A stretch of DNA of 64,000 bases, from NCBI GenBank assembly GCA_025060595.1, contig JANXBX010000005.1, forward strand, positions 1-64,000, written 5' to 3'. The notes below the pieces were generated by a model. That model ran no database searches. It was given only the letters and a program-made list of their open reading frames with translations, and was not told the DNA's origin. How positions within the stretch are numbered: position 1 is the first letter of the stretch; every line of letters begins with the position of its first letter. Below are positions 43,918 to 52,514 of this stretch, in pieces. The translations under genes were made by a program, and so were the position numbers. The stretch is from Synergistota bacterium. Lineage in GTDB: Bacteria > Synergistota > GBS-1.

Positions 43918-44797
43918 GCTTAAATATTTTCTTAGAGAAGCTTTGAAAGGATTGTGGCGTCATGGTTTTATGAGTTTGCTTACTGTTACAACAATATTTA
44001 TAGTTCTCTTTATTGTAGGTTTATTTCTACTTGTGGGGATTAATATTCGTTTTGCTGTAGAGAGTCTATCTCAAAGTCTTGAAATAAGGCTTGTGTTGAA
44101 AGGTAACCCCACTCCTCAGGATGTTCAAAGACTTTATAGCAGTATCCTTTCTATTGAAGGCGTTAAGGAAGCGAAATTTGTCTCTCGTGGAGAGGGTTTA
44201 AGAAATCTTGCAAAGGAGCTTGGAAGAGAGGATCTTTTGAGCTTGCTTAAGACCAATCCTTTGCCCGATGTCTTTGAAATAAGGGTTAAAAAGGCGTCTG
44301 ATATAGATAGTGTAGTAGGTATTATAAAGAACTGGAGAGAGACACAAGAGATAATTTATGGTAAGGAGGCTGCTCAGAAGCTTTTGGCTCTGCAAAGGCT
44401 TTTAGTTTATAGTGGAAGTGTTCTAGCTCTAATACTCTTAGTTTCTGCTTTGCTTGTTATATTCAATACCATTCGGCTTGTGGTTTATGCAAGAAGAGAG
44501 GAAATAGAGATAATGAAGCTTGTTGGTGCAACTCATTGGTTTATAAGGTTACCCTTCTTGTTTGAAGGTGTTATCCTTGGAGGTATAGGAGGAATTGTTG
44601 CATCAATAGGTCTCTTTTTCGTATACAGAGAGGCTTTAGATCTTGTTGCTCTTAATTTTCCTTTTATTCCTTTAATTAACGATATGACGCTTATTTACAA
44701 ACTTTGTGGTTTTATTTCCTTGGGCGGGCTTCTGATAGGTTTGGGAGGTGGGCTTTTTGCTGTTCAGAGGCTTTTGGGGAAGGTTGCTGTTGAATAG
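43910..44797 (+). CDS. ftsX: FtsX, cell-division membrane protein
   Basis: 295 aa. One N-terminal membrane segment (about 20-45), an extracytoplasmic domain with EIRLVLKGNPTPQDVQ and FVSRGEGLRNLAKELG, then three C-terminal segments from about residue 170 including EIEIMKLVGATHWFIRLPF. It overlaps ftsE by 8 bases. The next gene encodes the M23 protein it should regulate. Confidence 0.95.
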   Translation: MYKLKYFLREALKGLWRHGFMSLLTVTTIFIVLFIVGLFLLVGINIRFAVESLSQSLEIRLVLKGNPTPQDVQRLYSSILSIEGVKEAKFVSRGEGLRNLAKELGREDLLSLLKTNPLPDVFEIRVKKASDIDSVVGIIKNWRETQEIIYGKEAAQKLLALQRLLVYSGSVLALILLVSALLVIFNTIRLVVYARREEIEIMKLVGATHWFIRLPFLFEGVILGGIGGIVASIGLFFVYREALDLVALNFPFIPLINDMTLIYKLCGFISLGGLLIGLGGGLFAVQRLLGKVAVE

Positions 44798-45965
44798 GAG
44801 TCTCTTCTTATATATATTTTTTTCCCTATTTTTATTTTCCTCAATAGTCTCAGCCTTAGATTATGATAGAGAGATAGCTGAAAAGCAAAAGCTTTTAGAT
44901 AGGATTAAAAAACAGCTCGAGGAGCAAGAGAGGCTAATTAAGACGAGGGCTCAGAGAGAGGAAAGTCTTCTTGAAGAGATAGGTAAGCTTGATAAAGAGA
45001 TAGAGAAGCTAACCCTTGAAACTAAAATAACGAGCTTAAAGATTGACAAGCTTAATGCTGAGATAAACGAGAAAAAGAAGCTCATAGAGAAACTTCTTGC
45101 TGAGCTTGAATCTAAAAGGGAACTTCTTGCAAGTAGAGTTCAAGCTATGTATAGGTATGGAAGAGCAGGTTACCTTGAAGCTTTATTGAGAGCTTCAAGT
45201 TGGGAAAGTCTTGCTCTAAATAGTCTTTATTTAAGGAGAATAGCTTCTTATGAAGCCTCATTAATAGAGGAAATAGAACGTAGAGAAAGGGAAGTTTCAA
45301 GAGAAAAACTAGAGCTTGAGAAAAAATTAAGAGAATTAGTAGCTTTAAGGGAGAAGCTTAAGGGAGAAATCGCTTCCTTAAATCGAAAGAAGTCAGAAAG
45401 AGAAGCCTTGCTAAATAAGGTTCGTCAGGAAAAGGCCTTTTACCAGAAAGCTTACGCAGAGTTTGAGGAGCTTTCAAGACAGTTAGAGGTGACGATAAGG
45501 AAACTTATAGCCGACAGGGAAGCCGCAAGTTTGAGAAGAAGCGGTGAAATCAGCGGTTTTAGGTTAGGTCAGAGAAGAATTCGTATGATTTGGCCGGTGA
45601 GCGGTAAAATTGTTTCAAGTTATGGATATAGAGTTCATCCTCAGTTTGGTACACGGGATTTTCATGCAGGTATAGACATAGAGGCTCCTTTAGGAACGGC
45701 AGTTAAAGCTGCTGCGGGAGGAGAGGTTATTTTTGCTGGATGGCTTAAGGGTTATGGAAGGGTTGTAATAATCCTTCACGAGGGTGGGGTTGCTTCTGTT
45801 TATGCCCATCTTAATGACATAGTAGTTAACGAGAGGGATAGAGTTTCTCAAGGTCAGGTTATAGGAAGTGTTGGAAATACGGGTCTGACTACTGGAGCTC
45901 ATCTTCATTTTGAAGTTAGAGTGGATGGAAGGACAGTAGATCCTTTGGCCTATTTACCACGATGA
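44790..45965 (+). CDS. EnvC-like murein hydrolase activator/M23-family peptidase
   Basis: 391 aa from the TTG at 44790, 6 bases after GGGGAAGG; the open frame extends back into ftsX. Signal peptide about 1-21 (ends IVSA), a long coiled coil (about 25-245), and a C-terminal LytM/M23 domain. The domain has the zinc site HAGIDIEAP and HLHFEVRVDG, plus VYAHLNDI, so it keeps ligands that true EnvC has lost and may itself cut peptide cross-links. Its place after ftsEX points to septal wall splitting. Confidence 0.92.
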   Translation: MNRSLFLYIFFSLFLFSSIVSALDYDREIAEKQKLLDRIKKQLEEQERLIKTRAQREESLLEEIGKLDKEIEKLTLETKITSLKIDKLNAEINEKKKLIEKLLAELESKRELLASRVQAMYRYGRAGYLEALLRASSWESLALNSLYLRRIASYEASLIEEIERREREVSREKLELEKKLRELVALREKLKGEIASLNRKKSEREALLNKVRQEKAFYQKAYAEFEELSRQLEVTIRKLIADREAASLRRSGEISGFRLGQRRIRMIWPVSGKIVSSYGYRVHPQFGTRDFHAGIDIEAPLGTAVKAAAGGEVIFAGWLKGYGRVVIILHEGGVASVYAHLNDIVVNERDRVSQGQVIGSVGNTGLTTGAHLHFEVRVDGRTVDPLAYLPR

Positions 45966-46177
45966 AGGTTGATAGGATAGTTAAGCTTAAAAAGCCGCAT
46001 CCTTGTGGGAGTAAAGAGTGGATGGTTTTAAGAGAAGGTCTAGATTTTAGGTTAAGATGTCTTGGGTGTGGAAGGGAGATATGGATATCAAGGGAGAGAT
46101 TGCGGAGGATTGCTCTTAAAAATGGCTTACAGGGTGAGGATAGTGGCGGTAGGGAAAATAAGACAGAAGTTTTATAA
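45962..46177 (+). CDS. DUF951 small zinc-ribbon-like protein
   Basis: 71 aa. VKLKKPHPCGSKEWMVLREG and FRLRCLGCGREIWISRERL match DUF951, with three cysteines in two short knuckles. The function is unknown; it often sits near division or translation genes. 4-base overlap with the peptidase gene; its 3' end overlaps rlmH by 56 bases. Confidence 0.88.
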   Translation: MKVDRIVKLKKPHPCGSKEWMVLREGLDFRLRCLGCGREIWISRERLRRIALKNGLQGEDSGGRENKTEVL

Positions 46178-46568
46178 GGAGGCTATAAGTGAGTATATTA
46201 AAAGGCTTTCTCCATTTTGTAGAATACTGATTGATGAAGTTGAAGAGGTAGGAGATCCTTTAAAAGAAGGGGATAATATTTTAAGGATAGTTAAAGATAA
46301 TAATTGCTTTATAGCTTTAGATGAAAGGGGCGAGCTTTTAACCTCGTTAGATTTTTCTAAGAGATTAGAGAAGTTTTTTTTGAAAGGAGAAGAACCTGTC
46401 TTTGCTTTAGGCGGAGTCAGAGGTTTTTCTGAGCAGATTAGAAAATCGGCTTTAGAAGTTTGGGCTCTTTCAAAGCTGACCTTTACTCACGAGCTTGCAA
46501 GGCTTATTCTTATTGAGCAAATATATAGGGCTTTTAAGATTATGAGAGGAGAGCCCTATCATTATTAA
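46122..46568 (+). CDS. rlmH: 23S rRNA (pseudouridine1915-N3)-methyltransferase RlmH
   Basis: 148 aa from the ATG at 46122; the frame is open upstream within DUF951 and a GTG at 46134 is an alternative start. SPOUT-class knot with FALGGVRGFSEQIRK near 106 and the C-terminal FTHELARLILIEQIYRAFKI and GEPYHY signature. It methylates pseudouridine 1915 of 23S rRNA in the 70S ribosome. The 56-base overlap with DUF951 is unusually long. Confidence 0.95.
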   Translation: MAYRVRIVAVGKIRQKFYKEAISEYIKRLSPFCRILIDEVEEVGDPLKEGDNILRIVKDNNCFIALDERGELLTSLDFSKRLEKFFLKGEEPVFALGGVRGFSEQIRKSALEVWALSKLTFTHELARLILIEQIYRAFKIMRGEPYHY

Positions 46569-46582
46569 GGGGGTGTTTACGT

Positions 46583-46876
46583 TTGGAAGGAAGGTTGTTA
46601 AAGCAGTTCCAGGAAAAGATCCTTAAAATACAAGAAGAGCTAGCTTCCCAAAAGGTTGAAGGGTCAGCAGGAGGAGGTATGGTTAGGGTTATAGCTAATG
46701 GTCAACAAGAGATACTTGAAGTTCATATAGAGTCCGAGTTATTAAATTCTGAAGATATAGATATGCTCTCAGATTTAATTGTGGCAGCTACTAATGATGC
46801 CTTAAGAAAAGCAAGAGAGCTTGCTATGAGCAGAATGGGAAGCCTTTTAGGGGGGATGAAACTTCCTTGGTTCTAG
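46583..46876 (+). CDS. ebfC: YbaB/EbfC nucleoid-associated protein
   Basis: 97 aa. KILKIQEELASQKVEGSAGG, VRVIANGQQEILEVHIESEL and DLIVAATNDALRKARELAMS fit the family, a dimeric DNA binder usually encoded with recR, as here. TTG start behind AGGGGGTG. It overlaps recR by 10 bases. Confidence 0.95.
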   Translation: MEGRLLKQFQEKILKIQEELASQKVEGSAGGGMVRVIANGQQEILEVHIESELLNSEDIDMLSDLIVAATNDALRKARELAMSRMGSLLGGMKLPWF

Positions 46877-47472
46877 CTAAGTCTTTGAGGGAGCTTGTGG
46901 TGCTTTTGAGTGAGCTCCCTGGTTTAGGAGAAAAAAGCTCTCAAAGAATAGTTTTTCATCTTCTTAAGGAAAAACCTGAAAAGATTCGAAGAATAGCAGA
47001 GTTATTGATTGATGTGAGGGAAAGGCTTAAACCTTGTTCCATTTGTGGGGCTTTAAGCGACACAGATCCTTGCGGTATATGTTTAGATAAGGGGAGGGAT
47101 AAATCTACAATATGTGTAGTTGAAGATACGCTTGATCTCTTAAGCATAGAAAGGGCTTCCTTTTACAAGGGGGTTTATCATGTTTTAGGTGGATTAATAT
47201 CCTTTGCTGATGGAATAGGACCAGAGGACTTGAATTTTCAGGGTCTTATAAGAAGATTGGAAAATGCTAATGTAAAGGAGATTATCTTAGCGTTGGATCC
47301 GAGTGTAGAAGGGGATACTACAATGTTTTACATAGTTGATCTTCTTAAACCCTTTAAGATTAGAATAACACGCTTGGCTTTTGGAATTCCTATAGGTGGT
47401 AATGTAGATATGGCTGATAGTCTTACATTAACGAAGGCTTTTGAGGGAAGGAGAGAAATCGAGGGGGTGTAA
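46867..47472 (+). CDS. recR: Recombination mediator RecR
   Basis: 201 aa. N-terminal helix-hairpin-helix ([20 protein letters not shown]), a C4 zinc finger [16 protein letters not shown] near 57, a Toprim domain ([12 protein letters not shown] near 80; [12 protein letters not shown] near 140) and a C-terminal Walker-B-like region. It helps load RecA at gaps. TTG start about 11 bases after the G run 46850-46855. Confidence 0.97.
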   Translation: MVLAKSLRELVVLLSELPGLGEKSSQRIVFHLLKEKPEKIRRIAELLIDVRERLKPCSICGALSDTDPCGICLDKGRDKSTICVVEDTLDLLSIERASFYKGVYHVLGGLISFADGIGPEDLNFQGLIRRLENANVKEIILALDPSVEGDTTMFYIVDLLKPFKIRITRLAFGIPIGGNVDMADSLTLTKAFEGRREIEGV

Positions 47473-47476
47473 GGCT

Positions 47477-48592
47477 TTGGCAGGAAAACAGATTTATTTT
47501 GTGGAGAGGATCCTTCAGTTTGTTTTTGTTTTTTTGGGTTTAGGAATAGGTTATCAAGTTAGCCCCTACGTTTTAAGATATATAGATTATTCTCTAACGG
47601 CTGTAGAAAAAATGAGCCTTGTAGGGGCTGTTACAGTTATTGGTGGCTTTATAATGTACATATTATCACCAAGCATAATAAGGGTTATTCTTAAGGTTGT
47701 GAGCAGAGTAGAAAGTGACCTTCAAAAGCTACCTGCTATAGATATAGCTATAGGTTTACTTGGCTTGATATTAGGTCTTATAGTTGCCAATCTTTTAGCC
47801 GTTTCATTAACTCCTATACCTATTATTGGAGAGTATTTTCCCCTGATACTTAATATAATTTTTGGTTATCTCGGTGTTGGGCTTGCCTTAAGAAAAAAAG
47901 AGGAGATAATGACTATATTAGGTTTAATACCGCGCTTGAAGGATAAGTTGTCTCTGAGACCATCTAAGAAGGAAGCATATGTTACTGAGCTCCCCTGTCC
48001 TAAGATCTTGGATACAAGTGTTATAATAGATGGCAGGATTCTTGATATATATAAAACTGGATTTCTTGAAGGAAGTATTCTCATACCGAGATTTGTTTTA
48101 AATGAACTTCAGTATGTTGCTGATTCAACGGATCCGATGAAAAGGAGTAGAGGAAGAAGAGGGCTTGATATTTTGACTAAGATTCAGAAGGAAGGTAAAG
48201 ATAGGGTTAGAATATATGAGGATGAAGTCGATGGTAAGAGTGTAGATGAAAAGCTTATTACACTTGCGAAGAAGCTTAACGCTGAAATTATTACTACGGA
48301 TTATAATCTTAACAAAGTGGCTAATATTGAAGGGGTAAGGGTGCTTAATATAAATGAGCTTGCAAATGCTCTTAAGCCTTTAGTTTTACCTGGAGAGGAG
48401 TTAGAGGTTCAAATTATAAGAGAGGGTAAAGAATCTGGACAAGGTGTAGGTTACTTGGATGATGGGACCATGGTTGTAGTTGAGGAAGGTAGGTCTTACA
48501 TAGGCAAAGTTGTTGAACTTCAGGTTACAAGTGTTCTTCAAACAGCTGCTGGAAGAATGATATTTGGGAAAATAAAGAGAATAACTAAGTGA
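47477..48592 (+). CDS. Membrane PIN-TRAM domain protein (YacL-like)
   Basis: 371 aa from the TTG at 47477, 7 bases after GAGGGGGTG; the frame extends back into recR. Four N-terminal membrane segments (about residues 5-145), a PIN nuclease domain with acidic residues ([40 protein letters not shown]), and a C-terminal TRAM RNA-binding domain ([20 protein letters not shown]). It is likely a membrane-bound ribonuclease; the target is unknown. Confidence 0.93.
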   Translation: MAGKQIYFVERILQFVFVFLGLGIGYQVSPYVLRYIDYSLTAVEKMSLVGAVTVIGGFIMYILSPSIIRVILKVVSRVESDLQKLPAIDIAIGLLGLILGLIVANLLAVSLTPIPIIGEYFPLILNIIFGYLGVGLALRKKEEIMTILGLIPRLKDKLSLRPSKKEAYVTELPCPKILDTSVIIDGRILDIYKTGFLEGSILIPRFVLNELQYVADSTDPMKRSRGRRGLDILTKIQKEGKDRVRIYEDEVDGKSVDEKLITLAKKLNAEIITTDYNLNKVANIEGVRVLNINELANALKPLVLPGEELEVQIIREGKESGQGVGYLDDGTMVVVEEGRSYIGKVVELQVTSVLQTAAGRMIFGKIKRITK

Positions 48593-48593
48593 T

Positions 48594-49073
48594 ATGGATA
48601 GGATCGGGCTTGGATATGATATTCATCCTCTTGTTCAAGGAAGAAGATTGTTTCTTGGTGGCATTGAGATAGACTATTCTATGGGTTTACTGGGGCACTC
48701 TGATGCCGATGTAGTTATCCATTCTCTTTGCGATGCTCTTCTCGGAGCTTTAGCTTTAGGAGATTTGGGGGATTATTTCCCTTCAGGGGATCCAACTTAC
48801 AAGGATATAAGAAGCGAAATACTTCTTAAAGAAGTTCTGAAAATAGTTGCAGAAAAGGGATACGTTCCTTATCAAGTGGATGTTACTATAGTTGCTGAAG
48901 CCCCTAGGCTTAAGAGTTATATTCCCTTGATGAGGGAGAAACTTTCTAGGCTTCTTGATCTTGATTTAGATAATGTAAGTATAAAGGCTGTTAGCCCAGA
49001 GGGGCTTGGAGCATTGGGGAGAAAAGAGGGTATTGCTGCTATAACTCTCGTAAAGGTGGTGGGGAAAAAGTGA
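48594..49073 (+). CDS. ispF: 2-C-methyl-D-erythritol 2,4-cyclodiphosphate synthase
   Basis: 159 aa. Zinc ligands in GLGYDIHPL (D8, H10) and LLGHSDADVVIHSLCDALLG, plus SPEGLGALGRKEGI near the C-terminus. It is an isoprenoid (MEP pathway) enzyme. ispD is not beside it here. GTGA overlap with the next gene. Confidence 0.97.
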   Translation: MDRIGLGYDIHPLVQGRRLFLGGIEIDYSMGLLGHSDADVVIHSLCDALLGALALGDLGDYFPSGDPTYKDIRSEILLKEVLKIVAEKGYVPYQVDVTIVAEAPRLKSYIPLMREKLSRLLDLDLDNVSIKAVSPEGLGALGRKEGIAAITLVKVVGKK

Positions 49074-49819
49074 ATAAGAAGGTGTTGATTGCACTTTTAC
49101 TTTTATACCAGTTTTTAGTTGCGGGAATGGTTTATGGTTCTTCTACTTTTCCATGTTGGTATGAGGTAAAAGATAAGAACAAAGTGGAAGTTAGATTTGC
49201 TGGGCAATATGTGATGAGGTTGAGAAGAGGTAATCCCGAGAGGAGAGCGAGTGAGTTTGTTAATAAAATTAATAGTCTCTGGGAAAGGGGGCTTCTGTTT
49301 AGGGACTTCGAGATAGTGAAAGGTAAGGACGGATATCTAATCAAGTACAATAATGAGGAAATTTTTAAAGTTACTGAGGAAGACGCGAGAGATAATGGGA
49401 CTACCCCCTTTCATCTTGCTGCTATTTGGTTGAATAACCTTTGTTATGGGATGGCATCCCTTCAGTCTTACAGGCTTTGGTCCCGCAGTATATCTCATCC
49501 CAGGATTATTGAAGGTATAGCATCTTGGTACGGAAGCGAATGGAATAATAGGGAGACCGCAAGCGGTGAGATATACTGGGACAAAAAACTTATTGCAGCA
49601 TCTAGAACCCTTCCCTTTAATTCGCTTGTGAAGGTTACCGATCTTAAGACTGGGCGTTGGGTTGTAGTCAGGATAGTTGATAGGGGACCATATGTTCGTG
49701 GCAGGATAATAGACCTATCCACGGCTGCAGCTGAGGTGTTGGAGATGAAAGGGAGAGGAATTGCTCAAGTTAGAGTAGAAGTTATTCAATGGGATGATCG
49801 TTTTGGAGGAAAGAGGTGA
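49070..49819 (+). CDS. RlpA-like septal-ring protein (double-psi beta-barrel)
   Basis: 249 aa. Signal peptide about 1-24 without a clear lipobox, a middle domain of unknown type (25-140), and a C-terminal RlpA-like double-psi beta-barrel: GIASWYGSEWNNRETASGE, LPFNSLVKVTDL and VVRIVDRGPYVRGRIIDLS. Asp in RIVDRGP and His-less catalytic region fit a lytic-transglycosylase-like fold. No SPOR domain. Start GTG in a 4-base overlap with ispF. Confidence 0.9.
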   Translation: MNKKVLIALLLLYQFLVAGMVYGSSTFPCWYEVKDKNKVEVRFAGQYVMRLRRGNPERRASEFVNKINSLWERGLLFRDFEIVKGKDGYLIKYNNEEIFKVTEEDARDNGTTPFHLAAIWLNNLCYGMASLQSYRLWSRSISHPRIIEGIASWYGSEWNNRETASGEIYWDKKLIAASRTLPFNSLVKVTDLKTGRWVVVRIVDRGPYVRGRIIDLSTAAAEVLEMKGRGIAQVRVEVIQWDDRFGGKR

Positions 49820-51249
49820 AATTATTGAACGTTAGAGTAAGATTTGCTCCCAGTCCTACAGGCTTTCTCCACGTTGGGGGTGCAAGGACTGCTCTTTATA
49901 ATTATCTTTTTGCTAAAAGGATGGGAGGCTCTTTTATATTAAGAATTGAGGATACTGATAGAGAACGTTCTACTATAGAGGCTGAAAAATCCATAATGGA
50001 GGATCTTAAATGGTTAGGGCTTTTCTGGGATGAGGGTCCTTATCGTCAGACGGAGAGACTCTCCTTATATAAGGAGCATGCGCTTGAGCTTTTGGAAAAA
50101 GGCTTTGCTTATAAATGTTATTGTACCGAATCCGAGATTGAAGAAATGAGAGATGAGATGCTTTTAAGAAGGATTGCCCCAAAGTATAATGGAAGGTGTA
50201 AAAAGCTTTCTGAGGATGAAAAAAGGAGACTTGAGAACGAAGGTAGAGTTCCAGCTATAAGGTTTAAAGTTCCTGAAAGCGGTGAGTTAATTTTTAAAGA
50301 TATTGTTAGAGGAGAACTTAGATTTAGTCTTTCAGATGTTGGAGATTTTGTTATAATGAGATCTGATGGTATACCAACTTACAACTTTGCTGTTGTAGTA
50401 GATGACCACTATATGAGTATAACTCATGTTATAAGAGCTGATGAGCATATAGCAAATACACCAAAACAGCTTCTTATTTATCAAGCTTTTGGGTGGGAAC
50501 CACCTCAGTTTGCTCACGTTTCTATGATTCTGGGACCGGACAGAAGTAAGCTAAGCAAAAGGCATGGTGCCGTTTCGATATCTCAATATAGAAAAGAAGG
50601 TTATCTTCCTGAAGCAATGAATAATTATCTTCTTTTGCTTGGATGGTCTCCTCCTGATGAGAGGGAGATATTTTCTATGGATGAAATGGTGAAGGCCTTT
50701 TCGTTAGATAGACTTTCTAAGAGCCCAGCCATATTTGACATAGGTAAGCTTCGCTGGATGAATGGGCACTATATGAGAAACTTACCCCTTGATAAGGTTT
50801 ATGAATATTCCCTTCCGTTCTTCCTGGAAAAAGGTTTTCCTATGGATGAGGGATGGCTTAAGAGAGTGGTTTTCGTCTATAGGGAGCATACTTCTACTCT
50901 TCAAGAGATGGTTGATGAAGCGCTACCTTTGATAAATTTTTCCTTACCTCTCCCTTTGGAAATGGAGGAAACTCTTCGCGATGAAAATGTTCCTAAGGTT
51001 TTGAAGACTTTCATAGAAGTGTTTTCTCCTTTTAAATATAAAAATGTATCTTTCTCAGAAGCGTGGGAGCTTTTAAAAGAGGTGGTTAACAGGGTTGGGC
51101 TTAAGAGAGGAAAAGTTTTGTTTCCCTTAAGAGTTGCTGTAACTGGTAGAAAATCGGGCCCTGAACTTTATTATATTATAGAGCTTCTCGGAGTGAGGAA
51201 AGCCCTTCTCAGGGTAGAAGAAGTCTTATCTTACGTTGGAGGAAAGTGA
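49816..51249 (+). CDS. gltX: Glutamate--tRNA ligase
   Basis: 477 aa class I enzyme. HIGH-type motif in FAPSPTGFLHVGGARTALYN, the zinc-type CYCTESEIEEMRDE region near 98, and KMSKS-type DRSKLSKRHG near 237. Start at GTG 49816, or the TTG at 49825, which is 5 bases after GAGGTGA. No gatCAB or glnS is in the window, so whether it is discriminating cannot be told. Confidence 0.97.
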   Translation: MKLLNVRVRFAPSPTGFLHVGGARTALYNYLFAKRMGGSFILRIEDTDRERSTIEAEKSIMEDLKWLGLFWDEGPYRQTERLSLYKEHALELLEKGFAYKCYCTESEIEEMRDEMLLRRIAPKYNGRCKKLSEDEKRRLENEGRVPAIRFKVPESGELIFKDIVRGELRFSLSDVGDFVIMRSDGIPTYNFAVVVDDHYMSITHVIRADEHIANTPKQLLIYQAFGWEPPQFAHVSMILGPDRSKLSKRHGAVSISQYRKEGYLPEAMNNYLLLLGWSPPDEREIFSMDEMVKAFSLDRLSKSPAIFDIGKLRWMNGHYMRNLPLDKVYEYSLPFFLEKGFPMDEGWLKRVVFVYREHTSTLQEMVDEALPLINFSLPLPLEMEETLRDENVPKVLKTFIEVFSPFKYKNVSFSEAWELLKEVVNRVGLKRGKVLFPLRVAVTGRKSGPELYYIIELLGVRKALLRVEEVLSYVGGK

Positions 51250-52493
51250 TGGAAGAAACTCTTTATAATTACATATTGTTTTTTTTACAAACTTTTACTG
51301 CCTTAGTAGGCGGATATTATGTGGTTATTTATACCTTGAGTTTCTTGCCATGGAAAGAGAAAAAGAGTCATGCTGTTGATGAATATTTAAGGTTCGTTAT
51401 TCTTATTCCAGCTCATAATGAGGAGAAGGTTGTTGGAAAATTGATTTCCAATTTAAGGGAGCTTGATTATCCTAAGGAGCTTTACAAGATTGTGGTCATA
51501 GCAGATAACTGTACTGATAACACAGCTAAAGTCGCGAGGGAAGCTGGTGCTATGGTATGGGAAAGGACCGATTCTAAAAGAAGGGGAAAACAATATGCTC
51601 TTGATTGGGCCTTTAGAAAGCTTTTAAAACGTAAAGAGTTTGATGCTGTTTGTGTTTTTGATGCGGATAACTTGGTTTCTCTCAATTTTCTTAAAAAGGT
51701 TAATGAGAGAATGCTTTCTGGTGAAAAGGTTCTTCAGTGTTACCTAGATACGAAAAACCCTTTCGATAGTTGGATTACCAAAGCTTATGCTTTGGGGTAT
51801 TGGATATCTAACCGAGTTTTTCAGTTTGCGAGATGGAGAACAGGTTTATCAGCGGTTCTGGGGGGAACTGGTTTTGCTATTTCGATGGATTTGATAAAAA
51901 AATATGCTCTAGGTTTATCCTCTTTGACAGAGGATCTTGAACTTACGATGAGGCTTAATCTAGCTGGTATAAAAGTTGGATGGATACACGATGCCAAAGT
52001 TTATGATGAAAAACCACTTACTTTTAAGGAGTCGTGGAATCAAAGGCTAAGATGGATGAGGGGGCACTGGGATGTAGCTGTGAGATATGGTCTTCTTCTT
52101 TTTAAGAAGGCCATTTTTGAGGGGAAGTTTTATATGCTTGATATGTTCTTTTATGCTATATCTCCGTTAAGGATACTTTTAGGAGGGGTTATTCTTTTCT
52201 TTCTCTTCTTTTCTCATGTGGCTGAAGTTGATATTGAGAGATTTTCTTATGTTTGGGTTTTTCCTTTCTGGTTTTGGTTTTTGATGTCTTTATGGATATG
52301 GCTTTATCCTTTTGTAGCTATGGTTCAGGAGAAGGTTCCCATAAGGGCTTTTCCTTACTTTATTTACTTATTTTTATGGAGCCTGACTTGGATACCCTTG
52401 GTGGCTCATGCTCTTTTAACATTTAGGGTTAAACAATGGTCTCATACGAGACATACGAGGGCTTTAACGTTAGAGGAGGTAAGCCAAGCTTAA
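51249..52493 (+). CDS. Processive family-2 membrane glycosyltransferase
   Basis: 414 aa from the ATG at 51249, 6 bases after GGAGG. One N-terminal and about four C-terminal membrane segments. GT2 motifs in order: LIPAHNEEKVVGKLI, VIADNCTDNTAKVA, FDADN (DxD), TEDLELTMRL (catalytic Asp) and QRLRWMRGH (QxxRW). Such enzymes extend and export beta-linked sugars such as poly-GlcNAc or cellulose-type chains. The sugar is not readable. It sits between two tRNA-ligase genes, an unusual place for it. Confidence 0.92.
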   Translation: MEETLYNYILFFLQTFTALVGGYYVVIYTLSFLPWKEKKSHAVDEYLRFVILIPAHNEEKVVGKLISNLRELDYPKELYKIVVIADNCTDNTAKVAREAGAMVWERTDSKRRGKQYALDWAFRKLLKRKEFDAVCVFDADNLVSLNFLKKVNERMLSGEKVLQCYLDTKNPFDSWITKAYALGYWISNRVFQFARWRTGLSAVLGGTGFAISMDLIKKYALGLSSLTEDLELTMRLNLAGIKVGWIHDAKVYDEKPLTFKESWNQRLRWMRGHWDVAVRYGLLLFKKAIFEGKFYMLDMFFYAISPLRILLGGVILFFLFFSHVAEVDIERFSYVWVFPFWFWFLMSLWIWLYPFVAMVQEKVPIRAFPYFIYLFLWSLTWIPLVAHALLTFRVKQWSHTRHTRALTLEEVSQA

Positions 52494-52514
52494 GCTTTAA
52501 AGGGGATGGTGAGC

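Noticed and set aside
44748-44789. Longer N-terminus of the EnvC-like protein starting at GTG 44748
   Set aside because: Would lie within ftsX and place charged residues before the signal peptide; the TTG at 44790 has a good SD.
46062-46121. 20-residue N-terminal extension of RlmH
   Set aside because: Encoded within DUF951 in another frame and absent from the RlmH family; the ATG at 46122 gives normal length.
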